This document shows, piece after piece, positions 13,101 through 24,157 of a stretch of DNA of 64,000 nt. The number at the start of each line of letters is the position of its first letter. Position 1 is the first letter of the stretch. Source of the stretch: Gnomoniopsis sp. IMI 355080 (lineage: Eukaryota > Ascomycota > Sordariomycetes > Diaporthales > Gnomoniaceae); contig JAPEVC010000199.1 in the NCBI GenBank assembly GCA_027946555.1, forward strand, positions 1 to 64,000, in the 5' to 3' direction. Made by a program: the position numbers and the translations under genes. Below the pieces are notes generated by a model. The model worked only from the letters and a program-made list of their open reading frames with translations, had not been told where the DNA came from and made no database searches.

Positions 13101-13423
13101 GATGAAAGTACGCAGTGATTTGACAGTGGACACGGTGCTTGCCTGGTCGGGTCTATTTCCATCACGAAGGTGCTTCCTCCAAACATAGCAACAAGATTTT
13201 TGAGACGGTGATGCTGGGGGTGGTAGGACGAGCTGCCAGAATGCTGCTGTACTCCGCAAGGCTGCGCACTCATTGGCTTAGTCGGCTGATGTTCGAGACA
13301 GGAGCGAGTCAAGGCGGCCAACCTTCGTCCTCTTGTCGCTAGTTGCCCGACGGGCCATGACAAATCGCACGAATAGGACTGCGAGTTCACAGCAGATCAC
13401 GGATTTTCTTGCGCTGCCACGCC
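7134..13423. other. Gene desert, left part
   Basis: No open frame resembles a known protein and none could be joined by splice motifs into a convincing gene. The longest frames are about 100-140 codons and low in plausibility. One frame at 12150-12455 (+, 101 codons, basic, MGDSKTRAGAGRGKQ...) is the most protein-like but matches nothing I recognise. No tRNA B-box, 5S or snRNA signature was found by eye. An untranslated RNA or enhancer function for the downstream homeobox gene is possible but not shown. Confidence 0.55.
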
Positions 13424-13424
13424 G

Positions 13425-13477
13425 GCCGCCGCCGCCGCCGCCGCTGCTGCTGCTGCTGTTGCTATTGCTGCTGCTGC
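13425..13477. repeat. Compound (GCC)n(GCT)n trinucleotide repeat
   Basis: About 50 bp of GCC units followed by GCT/GTT/ATT-interrupted units. On the minus strand one frame reads MMAAAAIATAAAA and stops after fewer than 30 codons, so it is probably noncoding here. Confidence 0.85.
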
Positions 13478-16400
13478 CATCATGGGGCTGAGGTGGGTAA
13501 TTCGTGCCACAGCCTGCACCAAGGAGGCTTGATTGTTGCGTGCGGGTACGCGTGATCGACCGGTTGCCCGGACGATCGTGGCGGCGAGTCGTCGAGGCAG
13601 TTTGGGAATTGGATTCCTACTCGTTCGTTTGCAAACTTGCGAACTACCACTGTTCCGTTGATCTCAACGCTCTTCGGGAAAAGGACGAAAGCTCTCTCAT
13701 GGGTTGGAACTTTGCATGAAAAGACGCAAACAAGTGGGCTCAACGCTATGCCACATTATGTCCTCCTTTGGTTAGTGAAACGACCCTGTTTTCAGAGCCG
13801 CACTAATCCTGGTTGGGATAGTCGTGGCCCGCTTCGCTCCCCTTTTGGGCCTCCAGAATCCACAACGGGGGACCATTGTAGGGGGCCCGGAGCCTGACGA
13901 GCGAAGGCTCCTCTTGATCGTTTTGTGGACCATAAATTCGGTCATAAAAATCTGGTAGATCGGAATAGGCCTCGCCTCGGCAGAGAGCAGCCAGGCCGGT
14001 GGAGAGTGGACGGATGAAATAAGCTACATGCATGGGAAAAGTGACCTACCAAAGATTGCAGGTCTAGCCGAGCCGCAAAACACCATGCCTGTATGTCTTC
14101 GTGATACTATGTCTAGGACTTTTCAGCCTCTGCTTATGCTTCATCGTACGAGAACCGGGTGCTCCAAGATGTCGCCGAGCGCCTAGGCATCAATGGGCGC
14201 TCTTCACCGGGTTCCTAGATCTGATCTGAACATGGTGTTCCTGCACAGCTGTCAGGGTTTCGACGTCTTGCCGAACTTTTCTTTTCCGAAGTGGCTGTGT
14301 CGTTTTGCTCGGACGGCAGATTCTGTCGGCTTCAGACTTCGTACGTCAGCTATCACCGACAGCTTGGAGACAAAGGGGGAAAGAAAGCAAACCCACCTTT
14401 TACCGGCGGCCACCCTTGTGTATCGTCCCTGGTGCTATTTTTCATAGGCTGGATGTTTCTTGCTCCTTGCTCGGCTATAGATTGACTCCTACCGGACTGC
14501 CGGCGCAGGTTTCTGATCCAGATTGGTAAAACCCGACGATAAAAGACGGGTACGGCGGTCTTGGCCATATTAGCGAGGGTGGATTGGCAGCTCAGGTGAA
14601 CAGGGAAGAGAAGTCTTGCGATTGAATCGTCATTTGGTTGTTCAGGAACCAGCCACCAGGGCTGCTGAGGCTGCAAGGTCTGGGGCCACACCTGGCTTGA
14701 CGTTCTCGAATTTTGAGAGGATAGCAATGAATCGAGCTTGGTCTGAAACTTGATACTGTGTTGGTGTAAAATGAGCCTCATCAAACCAGGCCTTAGGGAG
14801 GTTGCGGCGGCGGCGTGAAATGATCGCTCGGGAAGGCACAGTTGCACTGGACCGTGAAAAACGATGTCATGCAGCAAAATCCGCTTTCCGGGGAGCGCAA
14901 GGATGCGGTGGATCGGTGGGTCGCTGGCGTGAGGATCGCCGTCGAAAGGCAACTTCAGACACAAGCCGTGGGTCCTTTAATCTAGTAAGGCCGAATCCCC
15001 AGGACAAATCTCTCTAATGACAAGACGTCGTGGGGAAATGACGACGAGCAGCTCGGGTCAGGTCTAGATCTTGGGCCCTGGATGACCATCAGCAATCACG
15101 CATACTCTCCAGTGGTTGAAACAAATGAGCTGATGACATTGGCAAAAGGTACATAGTATCCAGAGCTCCCGGCAGGGCCCCACAGGTCCCACAGGGTCCC
15201 GCTGGAGGGCATGATCCTATACCCCAGCATCCTTGGTGGGGTTCGGATGGGGTCAGTGGAATACTGAGGCTGCAGCATCTCAACTCGTCAGACAGCCGGA
15301 CAGCCGGGCAGCCAGACAGCCATTGAGGCCGTCGTTGCAGATCCGTCCAGTCGCGCGCTGCGGAGGCGGGAACGGCTCGTTCAAGACGCGCCTTCCAAAC
15401 CATCTCGTGACATTCCTTGATATGGAACTTTCCGTATACACCTACTATGTATGCCCTCACTGTCTCATCAACGCAGGATCGCGGCCATGCTTTTCCCGAG
15501 CGCTAGGAGATGGAAATCACAAAACGGTAGCTTGCTTCTTGTGCTGCCGTCTGAGATGGTCAAAGCCCCTCAAGCGGTCGCTTGACAGGTCGCGTCGCAC
15601 TCATAATCTGCGCCCTGTCTTGCTGTGTTGCCGCTCCTCACCCACACATACACGCTCTTGTGAGCAAAAGCGGGCGTGCTTGCGTATGTTGCGGCCGGTG
15701 TGACAGGCCGTCTCCTCGGACCCGAGCCCGAATCACAAGAACGCGGGCCGGATGTGTGATGCTCTGTGAGAGGTTCCTCAAAGACGGACTCAAATCCGAC
15801 TACATCTGCAATTACACGCTCGTCAGGAAAGGCTCGAGTTGCGAAATGAGATGCAAGGGTTGAATTTTTAATTGTTGCCTGCTTGACAAGTAAGTTCGCG
15901 ACACGGCTCGAGCAAACCTGCTGGAGACTTATGGACCCATTCTAGCGCACCACATAAGGCTGAAAAGAAATTTGGCTGGTGCATTCGCTGCTCTGAATTG
16001 AAGGGTGGCTGGCCGTTGTCACTGAAACGAATGCCGGATGCATCTAAAGGGACATTGCGAGTCGGGAGCTTGAAATAAAGTCGTTCCAATGTTTCTGTCC
16101 ACGGGCAATTGGGGCCTATTGATGTGTAGTATAGCTATTTTGTCAACCTTGTAATGAATGGGCTGATGCGTTGTAGGCAAATACTTAAATCTCAATCTAG
16201 ACACAAAAGTCTGGAGCTCTCATGATGATTAGCTCGGGGACCTTAGATCTGGTGATGTACATAGTATTTGATCGTCAACTAGGTCCTATCGCTGGTCAGC
16301 ATTGCCACATTGAGAAATAGACTACTTGATAGACAGGTACATAGTATCGAGTAGTACCGGAACGCCAATACACGGGTCTCCAGGTGTGGCATGGTGAACA

Positions 16401-19400
16401 GCAGTGCCAACATGCAGGTACAGGTACGTAGATACATGGGCAAGCCACTACCTCTTTCGCTTGATCATGCATATTTTACTACGCCGATCAGCCTTGTACG
16501 TACCCGCGAGACGACTTGACATATGGACTATCAGCTATAGGCAACTAGCCAGACTTGCTCCAGATTCGCCGGGTGGGCGGTAATGCGAACAGACATTGGT
16601 GGTTCAGTGCCTAAGATTTTCTTATCATAGTACTTCGCAAGCACCGCTTGTTCCTGTTCATCCCATCCGTGCGGCGCCGACATGTTCCCTTGAATTGCGG
16701 GAATAGTTTGTCGCGAGCCGAAGTCTGTGCCCTATCCTGAGCAACTCTAAGCTAGCCAAAGCTTCTCGAGTCAAGGTAATTGAGACTGAGTTCATCAATG
16801 CATCAATCGCATTCATACAAAGGCTGGACCTGACCCTGCGCTGAGACCCGCACGCACGGTGCGAAAGGTGATCTGGAAATTGAAGGATTTGTGATGCAAC
16901 TTTGGCTCAACAAACACCGCCAACCGGCACAGAGATCGCGATGGAAGGAAATCGCACCATGAAAACACCCCAATCTTGGATAATTTCCGCTTTATTACGC
17001 ACAGTTACTGAAGCAGCAGAGCAAATTTCAAATGCAACAAAATAAACTTCGATCACGAAAACAGCGGGAGGTACCTACCCGTGACTGTACTGCACGCGGA
17101 CGAAATTGTTCCCCAATGGAGGACCTCGAGACCTTTGTCAAGGCCGTCAATCATTGAATCTGCGTGAGGCTGGACATGAATAGCCACCACCCAAGTACTG
17201 TCTGGAGTTGCTGCACTCGGTAGTGACATACGGCGAAGGTGGAATTAGAGGATGTGCCTAGTACCTAGGCCGCTAGGCGCTAGGCGGCCAGGAGTGGCTT
17301 TACTGGGCTGGACTGTAGAGGGATCAAGAAGAATAGGAACAGAACTTCCGCGTGAGATGTGGGTCGCGTGGTGCTCCTGAAATCTATGCTGCACTCGGCC
17401 AGATGCTGCCAATCTTGATGACCGTTACCAACGTTGCTTGCAGTTAGTTCAGATGCTCTGCTGCAGAACTGCTTGGCAGGAGTCGAAACATCTTTGTTGG
17501 TTAGGAGAAGAAAAAAAGGTTGGGACTCGAGTTGATGGTGTGACGGGCCCCTTTCCACATTGCACGATTGCTGGTGGACAGGTGGACTGGCGGATTGGCA
17601 AGTATCGAAGCGTGAAACAGGTCCGCGGACTGAATCGATCACGATTGATGCCAAGGAGGAGATCCGTCATCAATTTTGGACCGAGCATCGGGGCAACCTC
17701 GGACCAGTTTGGCTCGCGCTGCTGGCCTGATGCCCAGGTCAACAACGAGAACTATCTCGGTCTGTCAGTGAGGATTCTTCCCTGGCACGTTTCGTCCCAT
17801 CTTGTTGTGGGTTGTTTCGGTCCCGTTGTGATGGCGTGGATGGGCGTGATCGATCGTGCAGTGGGCATAGCATGGCATAGCATGGTATCAGCATGGAAAG
17901 CCATCTAGAATTCAGGGGAGCTCAGGGGCAGTAGTCTCGGTTGGATTGTGGACCACGATGCTGGTGAACCTTGGATACCATAGCAGCTGAGTGGACGGGC
18001 CAGAGACCACGTACTCCCAAGCTACAAGCATGGCCGCGCGAGGGAAGGGCGGGCCGTCGTTGGTGGTGGACTGCCGGCAGGAATGTACATAGCTACCTAG
18101 TCAGCCTAGGAAGCACTATGTAAAAGTGTGTGTGTCGTGGGTAAGGTTGAGGGTCGAGGGGGGGTCGAGGACGTCAAGGATGTCGCAAGCGACTGAGCAG
18201 CCCTGGTCCATGATGAAACAACAGGGAGGAGCAGGCTAAGCCTATCCAGGAAGGCTTCCAGTGCGAGCGAAGGAAAAGACGGGCCATGTATTCATGCACA
18301 GACCAAAAAGCGCTAGAGCCAGATTTGGCCTGGTGCGCGCCAACAGCCGCTCCAGCCAACAGGGGAAAGCACCGGGGCCTGTTCGAAAGCTCCACCATAA
18401 CTTGCCCCACTTTCCCAATCTCAACGACATGTCAATGCCCGCTGTACTGCAACCTGTTCGCTTGCCCCACTGCTTTCTCGCTGTGGTTCCTGAAAAGCAT
18501 CTGCAAGGCTGTGACATTCCGACTCGGTCCAACATGCCACATCGGCGAGGCTGCCGCGGTTGCAACAGCATCTTACCTTTGACACCGTCACACAGTCGCT
18601 AGCATGCCACTCATGGCGCCCGCTTTCTGAAGATTGACAGTGACCAGAACCAATGCCAGTGCCAGGCGATGTCACCCAACCGACATACATAGTAGTAGCG
18701 CACAAGCAACGGCCGTCATCGCCGAGGCCCAAAAAAAAAAACACAGCAGAACAAGAGCGACGGCCTCATTAGTCATGAGACACATCCCGTGACTGACTAT
18801 CCACCCAAAACCAGAGATAGAATGAGAGCTGCAACGACCCCGATGTCTGCAGTCCTGTTGCCGGGCATCTACTCGTGGATGACTACTGGACAATTAATCC
18901 GCATGTTTAGCTCGAGTGCCATCATGCAAGCGACCACACGGACTGTTTGTTCATCAGAAGCAGGCGAGTATGAGTAAGGTATGGCGGCCATTACCGAAGC
19001 GGAGGAGGGCACTGCAAGTCTGCAACAAGCGATGGCCCCTCCTTTGCGGCTAGTGGCTTTATTGCATGTCAACGGCGTGGATGATGCTGCTATGTAAAGT
19101 AGCTACATCACATCGCCCTTTGGACTAATTACGGGCCTTTCGGAATGTCTCAAGACCCATGCTGTCAAACTGGCAAGGTGAGTGAGTATCTTTGGTTTCC
19201 CTACAAGGTCGATCGATATCCCAACCCAGCCACAAAGCTTCTCTCGCTGCTCAAGCTAGCTACATGACAAGGACGCGTCGGCAGCTGTCTGCAAGATGAA
19301 ATTGGGCACCAAACTCAATCTGCCATGATCCCCTTGAATCTCACCAGTTTCAACCACCAGCCAATTCTTTTGGTCCGGCCAGCCGCCGCCGCCCAAGAAA

Positions 19401-21289
19401 CGGAAGTTCCGGTGTGCTGTTGTGCTGGTCTTTGAACCCAGCCTCTGCCAGGAACAGGAATTGCCGGTTGGTTGACCAGCAGAGAAGCGCGTCCATCGGA
19501 CTTCCTGTCGTGGCTACTCAGGTACCCAAAGGGGTTCTCAAAGGGCCAAGACTGGCGCTGCCGCAACAAAGACGCAGGTGCCAGTGTGTCGTGTAGCATG
19601 TATTTTTGGATTTCAAGATACCTTTCCCATTCAGCCTCGCTGGCGAGGACCCATACCTTGCTCTTGTACCATGACGACAGCTGCGGCAGGGCAGAAGGAG
19701 CTATACTAGTCATTGGCAGGGGATGAGCAAGATCTGCCTCGAGTGATCTGCTGCTACTATGTACTTCGGTACCTTACTATGGCACCTTGTCAGCCTTGGT
19801 TCCTTTTCAAAACCCCTGTGACCCTGTCAGCTGCGACTGACCGGGGTTGGGCATCACAGCACAGACTCTCGACTCTCAACCCCTGGACTTGGCCTCCACC
19901 CACCCGTACCACCATGCCAGCATGCTTTCGCAAGTTGTGACGGCCACCCAGGCCACCCTGCCACCCTTGTCAGCATTGCCATTCAGGCACACCTTTGGCA
20001 CACTGTCCCGCGCCCATCCTGCCCATGCTGTGCTTCCCCATCCCGCTGGTCCAGTTTTATTTTCGTGGCTGCGAGTTTCGCAGCAACTCTTGGTGGACGG
20101 GTCCCCATCTTCATCTCCTTCCCGATACTGCGAGCAGCGAGCATCGAGCATCGAGCATCGAGGCCAGCCAGCCGGGCCAGCCAGAATACCCACACGCCCT
20201 CCCCCCCTCCGTTCTTCCTCTCTCTCTTCCATTGGTCTAATCCGAGGCCGGCCATGCTTTCATCCGTGAAGTCAACACAGCTTCACGGTCGCTGGCCAAT
20301 CAGGTGCCTCAGGCTGTGCAGCCGAAACGGTTCTACCGCGAACGGATGTATTCTTCTCTTTCGCATGCATGCCCATTTCCTTTGCCCTCCAACCTTTGCG
20401 TCTGTGTCCTGGGTCACATTCTCGTCAAAGTATCTTTCACCGAGCTAGCAAGAAGCTTCTCGATACCCGCAGACTTACTGAGCACTTGTCAATCTCCATA
20501 GTAGCCCGTTCCCTCCCGCGTCTGAGCGCACTGCAAGCCACTGCTCACATACCTTACGCGTATAATCCAGAACCCTGTCGTCCTTGGAATCTTTTACTAT
20601 TCCCAGCGGCCTAGTAAACCCTCCTTTCCAGACCAAGCGGCTTGCAGAAATGTTCACCCTGCTGTATACATAGTAAGTCGACACTCCGGGCCAGGTTGCG
20701 GGCATTACCCATTCAGCCGAGAGCTCCACGACCAGAATTCTTTTGGAGCCCGTCTGCGGCTTCAACTACATACATGATACGACAGTAAAAGTATTGCTCA
20801 AAACCCGTTCCGGCTAAGGTTCCAGCTGAGACCAGCTCTCACAGAACAGCCGGGACGGACACAATTACTACCGCACTGTTTCCTGAAGACCGACTATCCT
20901 GGAGGCATCAGAGAGCCACTCCGCCAGGGTAGCCCTCCTCGCTCAGGTACCAGGTACATTTAATACAGCAAAGAGGACTGTCTCCACTGATGTGACGTTC
21001 GTCCGTGCAGGCCCTGTTTCTGACCACATCCTGACATTTCTCCGCCCGGGTCTGGATGTACCACTCTTGGTAGTGCGTTCCACTTGTCTTGTACAAGAAG
21101 GCTTCCCTCCCCCAGAGGGACCAACCTTGTTGTAACTGCGGCTATTTCTAGACTCTATGCAGACCGGGGGCTTGTCATTCCCAAGCGACACCTTGTTGCG
21201 AATCGTTGAACCCCCGCCGGCTCGGTCTTTTGGAGACTTAGACTTATATTCACTTCGTGGTCCCGTTTCCTTCAACGTTCCTATACTTA
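13478..21289. other. Gene desert, right part
   Basis: Continuation of the desert. Open frames such as 14353-14964 (-, 203 codons) and 17438-17908 (+, 156 codons) show no recognisable domain, signal or periodicity and are probably chance frames. Short tandem patches occur, for example GACAGCCGG-like units at about 15290-15322 and ATCGAGC units at about 20137-20162. The TACATAGTA word recurs here at 15150, 15443, 16258, 16338, 18686, 19755 and 20667. Confidence 0.55.
16336..16358. repeat. Short inverted repeat containing the TACATAGTA word
   Basis: GGTAC at 16336-16340 is matched by GTACC at 16354-16358 around a loop that begins with ATAGTA. It is one of the desert TACATAGTA copies and the only one noted here with clear symmetrical ends. 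Confidence 0.6.
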
Positions 21290-22058
21290 CGATTTACCAA
21301 GCCGCCTTCATCTAACGACTAGACTGGCTTTAGATACAACCTATCAATAGCCACTCCGACCTCACGCCTTAGACGACAAGATACTCCTCGCACATCCTAT
21401 ATTCGACCTCAACCACCGGACTCACAAGAGGGCATTCAAAGCTAGCTGTGCTCGTCTGATCTACCCTCTGAATCCTGGTCTTGTTTTCCGTCTTCCTGTC
21501 ACCTCGCTTTACGAAGCTCGGTATCGGCACGTTGAATGACCTCGTGGTCCAGCTTGTTCTCCCGGCTTGGTTTGATCGACGCCTAGCTTCAGGAGTGACT
21601 AAGGAGATTCGCCAACCACACTGAGATTACTCTGTACCCGTCCGCGAACACCCCCCCAAGTTGAGAAAGTCGGTTATTTCTCTGGGTTTTCCGGATAGAA
21701 AATCTAACCCATCCTGGACCGAGATCAGCGGACCTGCCATCTTGCAAGCTGTTCGTGTGCTGTTTATCTTGGTTGTTGCCGCACGCGTTTCCCCAGTGTC
21801 AGCACGGCCTATCCTATAATCTGACCTCTACCCCGTCTCGGGGCTCTGGCTCGACGCTCGTTCTGTGACTGGCTACTGCGACCGCATTGTTTGGATCATC
21901 CGCGTTGTCGTTTCCCTACACGGTACGGAGATTCTTAAATCAGTCTTCCATCGACCTTCTTCCCAATGCTTGTTTCCAGGCAGCACGACTCTGAGCCGAA
22001 CCACTGGTCTAAGAGCAAGTACGAGACTCTCCTTCATAAGCCGACCTCCAGTTCACGC
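21290..22058 (+). promoter_or_regulatory. ATG-poor putative 5' leader of the homeobox gene, with uORF and 5' UTR intron
   Basis: About 770 nt of C/T-rich sequence with very few ATG triplets, typical of a long fungal 5' UTR. One ATG at 21536 opens a 16-codon upstream frame (MTSWSSLFSRLGLIDA) ending at 21586. A plausible 5' UTR intron runs 21923-21979 (GTACGG ... TTTCCAG) and would remove the ATG at 21966, which supports 22059 as the true start. The transcription start is not determined. Confidence 0.5.
21536..21586 (+). other. Candidate upstream ORF (16 aa) in the homeobox leader
   Basis: ATG to TAG, 17 codons including stop, lying about 470 nt before the proposed start codon (fewer after splicing). 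It could reduce translation of the homeobox protein. This depends on the transcript starting upstream of it, which is unproven. Confidence 0.35.
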
Positions 22059-24157
22059 ATGTCGCACCACTACGACTCGCCGTTGTCGACGCAGTCCGAC
22101 TGGCAGGGACAGCAGTACTCGTACCTCCCCCCCGGAGATAACTCCATCTACTCTCAGTCTTATGAGCATGCTCAGGCTTCGCACAGTAGCGCTGCGTCTC
22201 AGGCGCAGCCACGCAGTGCAGCTGACACCAGCGGTTCCATGGACATAGACACCAAGTCAGAAAGGAACACACTGAGCCCACCATTGAACCAGCAACGCAG
22301 TGAGGACCGCTTGGGTCTGCGCACACAGAAGCAGCTCTCGCCAACCCCTGAGCACCCAGTGGAGGGACAATGCGACATGGACGCCGCGAAGGCAGCAGCA
22401 GATTCTACAAAGGAAGGCTCAGTGACCTCGGCTGGCACCACCGCAATGTCGATGGGTTCTAACGCAGTGAGCTCCGCCTCCTCAGCCGGCCAGAGCTCGG
22501 ACATGGGCGCTATCCGCAACGATGACCACGTCAAGCAAGAGGACGATGATGATCTGCTTGATGACGATGACATGGATGGAGAAGGAGATGGTATCACAGC
22601 GGAGATGACTCCGGCCGAGAGAACGGCAGCACGAAGGAAGATGAAGCGTTTTAGGTACGATTTGCAACCCATCAGTATACAAGTGATAAGGAGCTAACTA
22701 TTGGGTAGGTTGACTCACCAACAAACCCGGTTTCTTATGAGCGAATTCGCCAAGCAACCACATCCAGATGCAGCGCATCGGGAGCGATTATCGAGGGAGA
22801 TACCTGGGCTGAGTCCTCGGCAGGTTCAAGTCTGGTTCCAAAACAGGTAAGTGCCCAGCTTTTGCTTCATCATTTCCTAGTGCTGACGGCGTTCAAGACG
22901 GGCAAAGATCAAGCGCTTGACGGCCGACGACAGGGAGCGTATGATCAAGATGAGGGCAGTCCCCGACGACTTCGACAACGTCCAAGCACTTCATTCTCCC
23001 TACGGCGCTGTCCATGGGCTGGGCACACCGATGGGCTCGCCTGTTGGATTCGGACCCGGAGGCTACCCCGAACACATGATGAGGGGACCAATGGTTGTGG
23101 ATGTCAGACGGGCAGAGGGCGGCGATACCATGTCTTCTACTGGTCTCAGCCCAGCTTTTGGTGGTATTGGATTCAACACGTCGGCCTCAATGAGCAACCC
23201 AGACTTGATGTCGCCCATGTCGCACGAATCTAGCGATCGCTATGACTATTCTGGACAATTGACGCCCTTGAGTGCTGGGCCCAGGACCTCGAATCCGTTC
23301 ACACGGCAGTCCAGCCTCGACGGAAGCATGGCAATGCACAGCCACCACGCAAGGCAACCAGTCCGTCCCTTGCAACCGCTTCAATTGAGAGAAACACTCA
23401 ACAGATCTAGGTCCGACACCCTGCAGTCTCCGCTTAGGTCGAGCATGTCCTGGAAAGGAGACTCGATCGATTACACAAGCTATCAAGCTGGGGGAAGCAG
23501 CAGCCCGCAACCTTTGAGCGGACGGCAGGCGTCCGTGTATCATCCCCAGGAACCCACGACAATGGGAGGCTACGAGTCGAGCAGTTACGCTGGTAAGTTA
23601 CCCCAGATTTGCTGTCTGCTAGTCAATTTTACTAATGAGTCCACCTTCTAGGCTCGACAGTGACTTCACCTACAGCCATGGGCTATCCTAGCTTCCAAAC
23701 TAGCTCATTCTTGAACTCTCAACAGAACCGATCTCGCATGCGCGCAGCTTCGGCTACCTTACCGCTCGGACTAGACCTGAGCGCTCAACGATCATACTCT
23801 GGCTCGCAGCCCGTCCGCTCCGCGACCTCGCCCACAAATCGACATCTCGCCGTCACTTCTGCACCGTACACAACCAGCTTCCCCACAGCGCCTCTGACAG
23901 CCCCAAGTGACTTCAACCTTCCCAGAACCCCTGCCTTCCCTGCGAGACCGCACGATTACTCGATGCCGCAGATGAGCGCGCCTATTGCTCCGCCCAATGA
24001 CTTTTCACAGGCGTTCCAGAGCATGGGATCGAGCTCGAGGACGCCGATGAGAGATTCATTCATGCACCCGGACAGAGAGCATGATAATTATCATGGAACG
24101 CCTGGCGGTGAGCTGAAGAGGAAGCCTAGTATTACAGTCACAGTCACGCAGGCCTAA
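22059..24157 (+). CDS. htf1: Homeodomain transcription factor, HTF1/HOX2-like
   Basis: Exons are 22059-22654, 22709-22846, 22898-23592 and 23652-24157, giving 644 aa. The introns are 54, 51 and 59 nt. The N-terminal 190 residues are Ser/Gln-rich with an acidic stretch (QEDDDDLLDDDD). A homeodomain of about 60 residues follows (KRFR|LTHQQTRFLMSEF ... LSPRQVQVWFQNR|RAKIKRL). It has the invariant W-F-x-N-R of helix 3 and is interrupted by introns after KRF(R) and inside the recognition helix. The C-terminus is Ser/Pro-rich and low in complexity. In Magnaporthe and Fusarium the HTF1/HOX2 factor is needed for conidiophore or phialide development and conidiation (established for that family). Orthology is my recognition of the homeodomain and has not been tested. 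The gene stands alone between two deserts. Confidence 0.85.

Noticed and set aside
21966..22058. An earlier homeobox start (MLVSRQHDSEPNHW...)
   Set aside because: The ATG sits before a TTTCCAG acceptor and is probably intronic in the leader. The start at 22059 gives a cleaner N-terminus.
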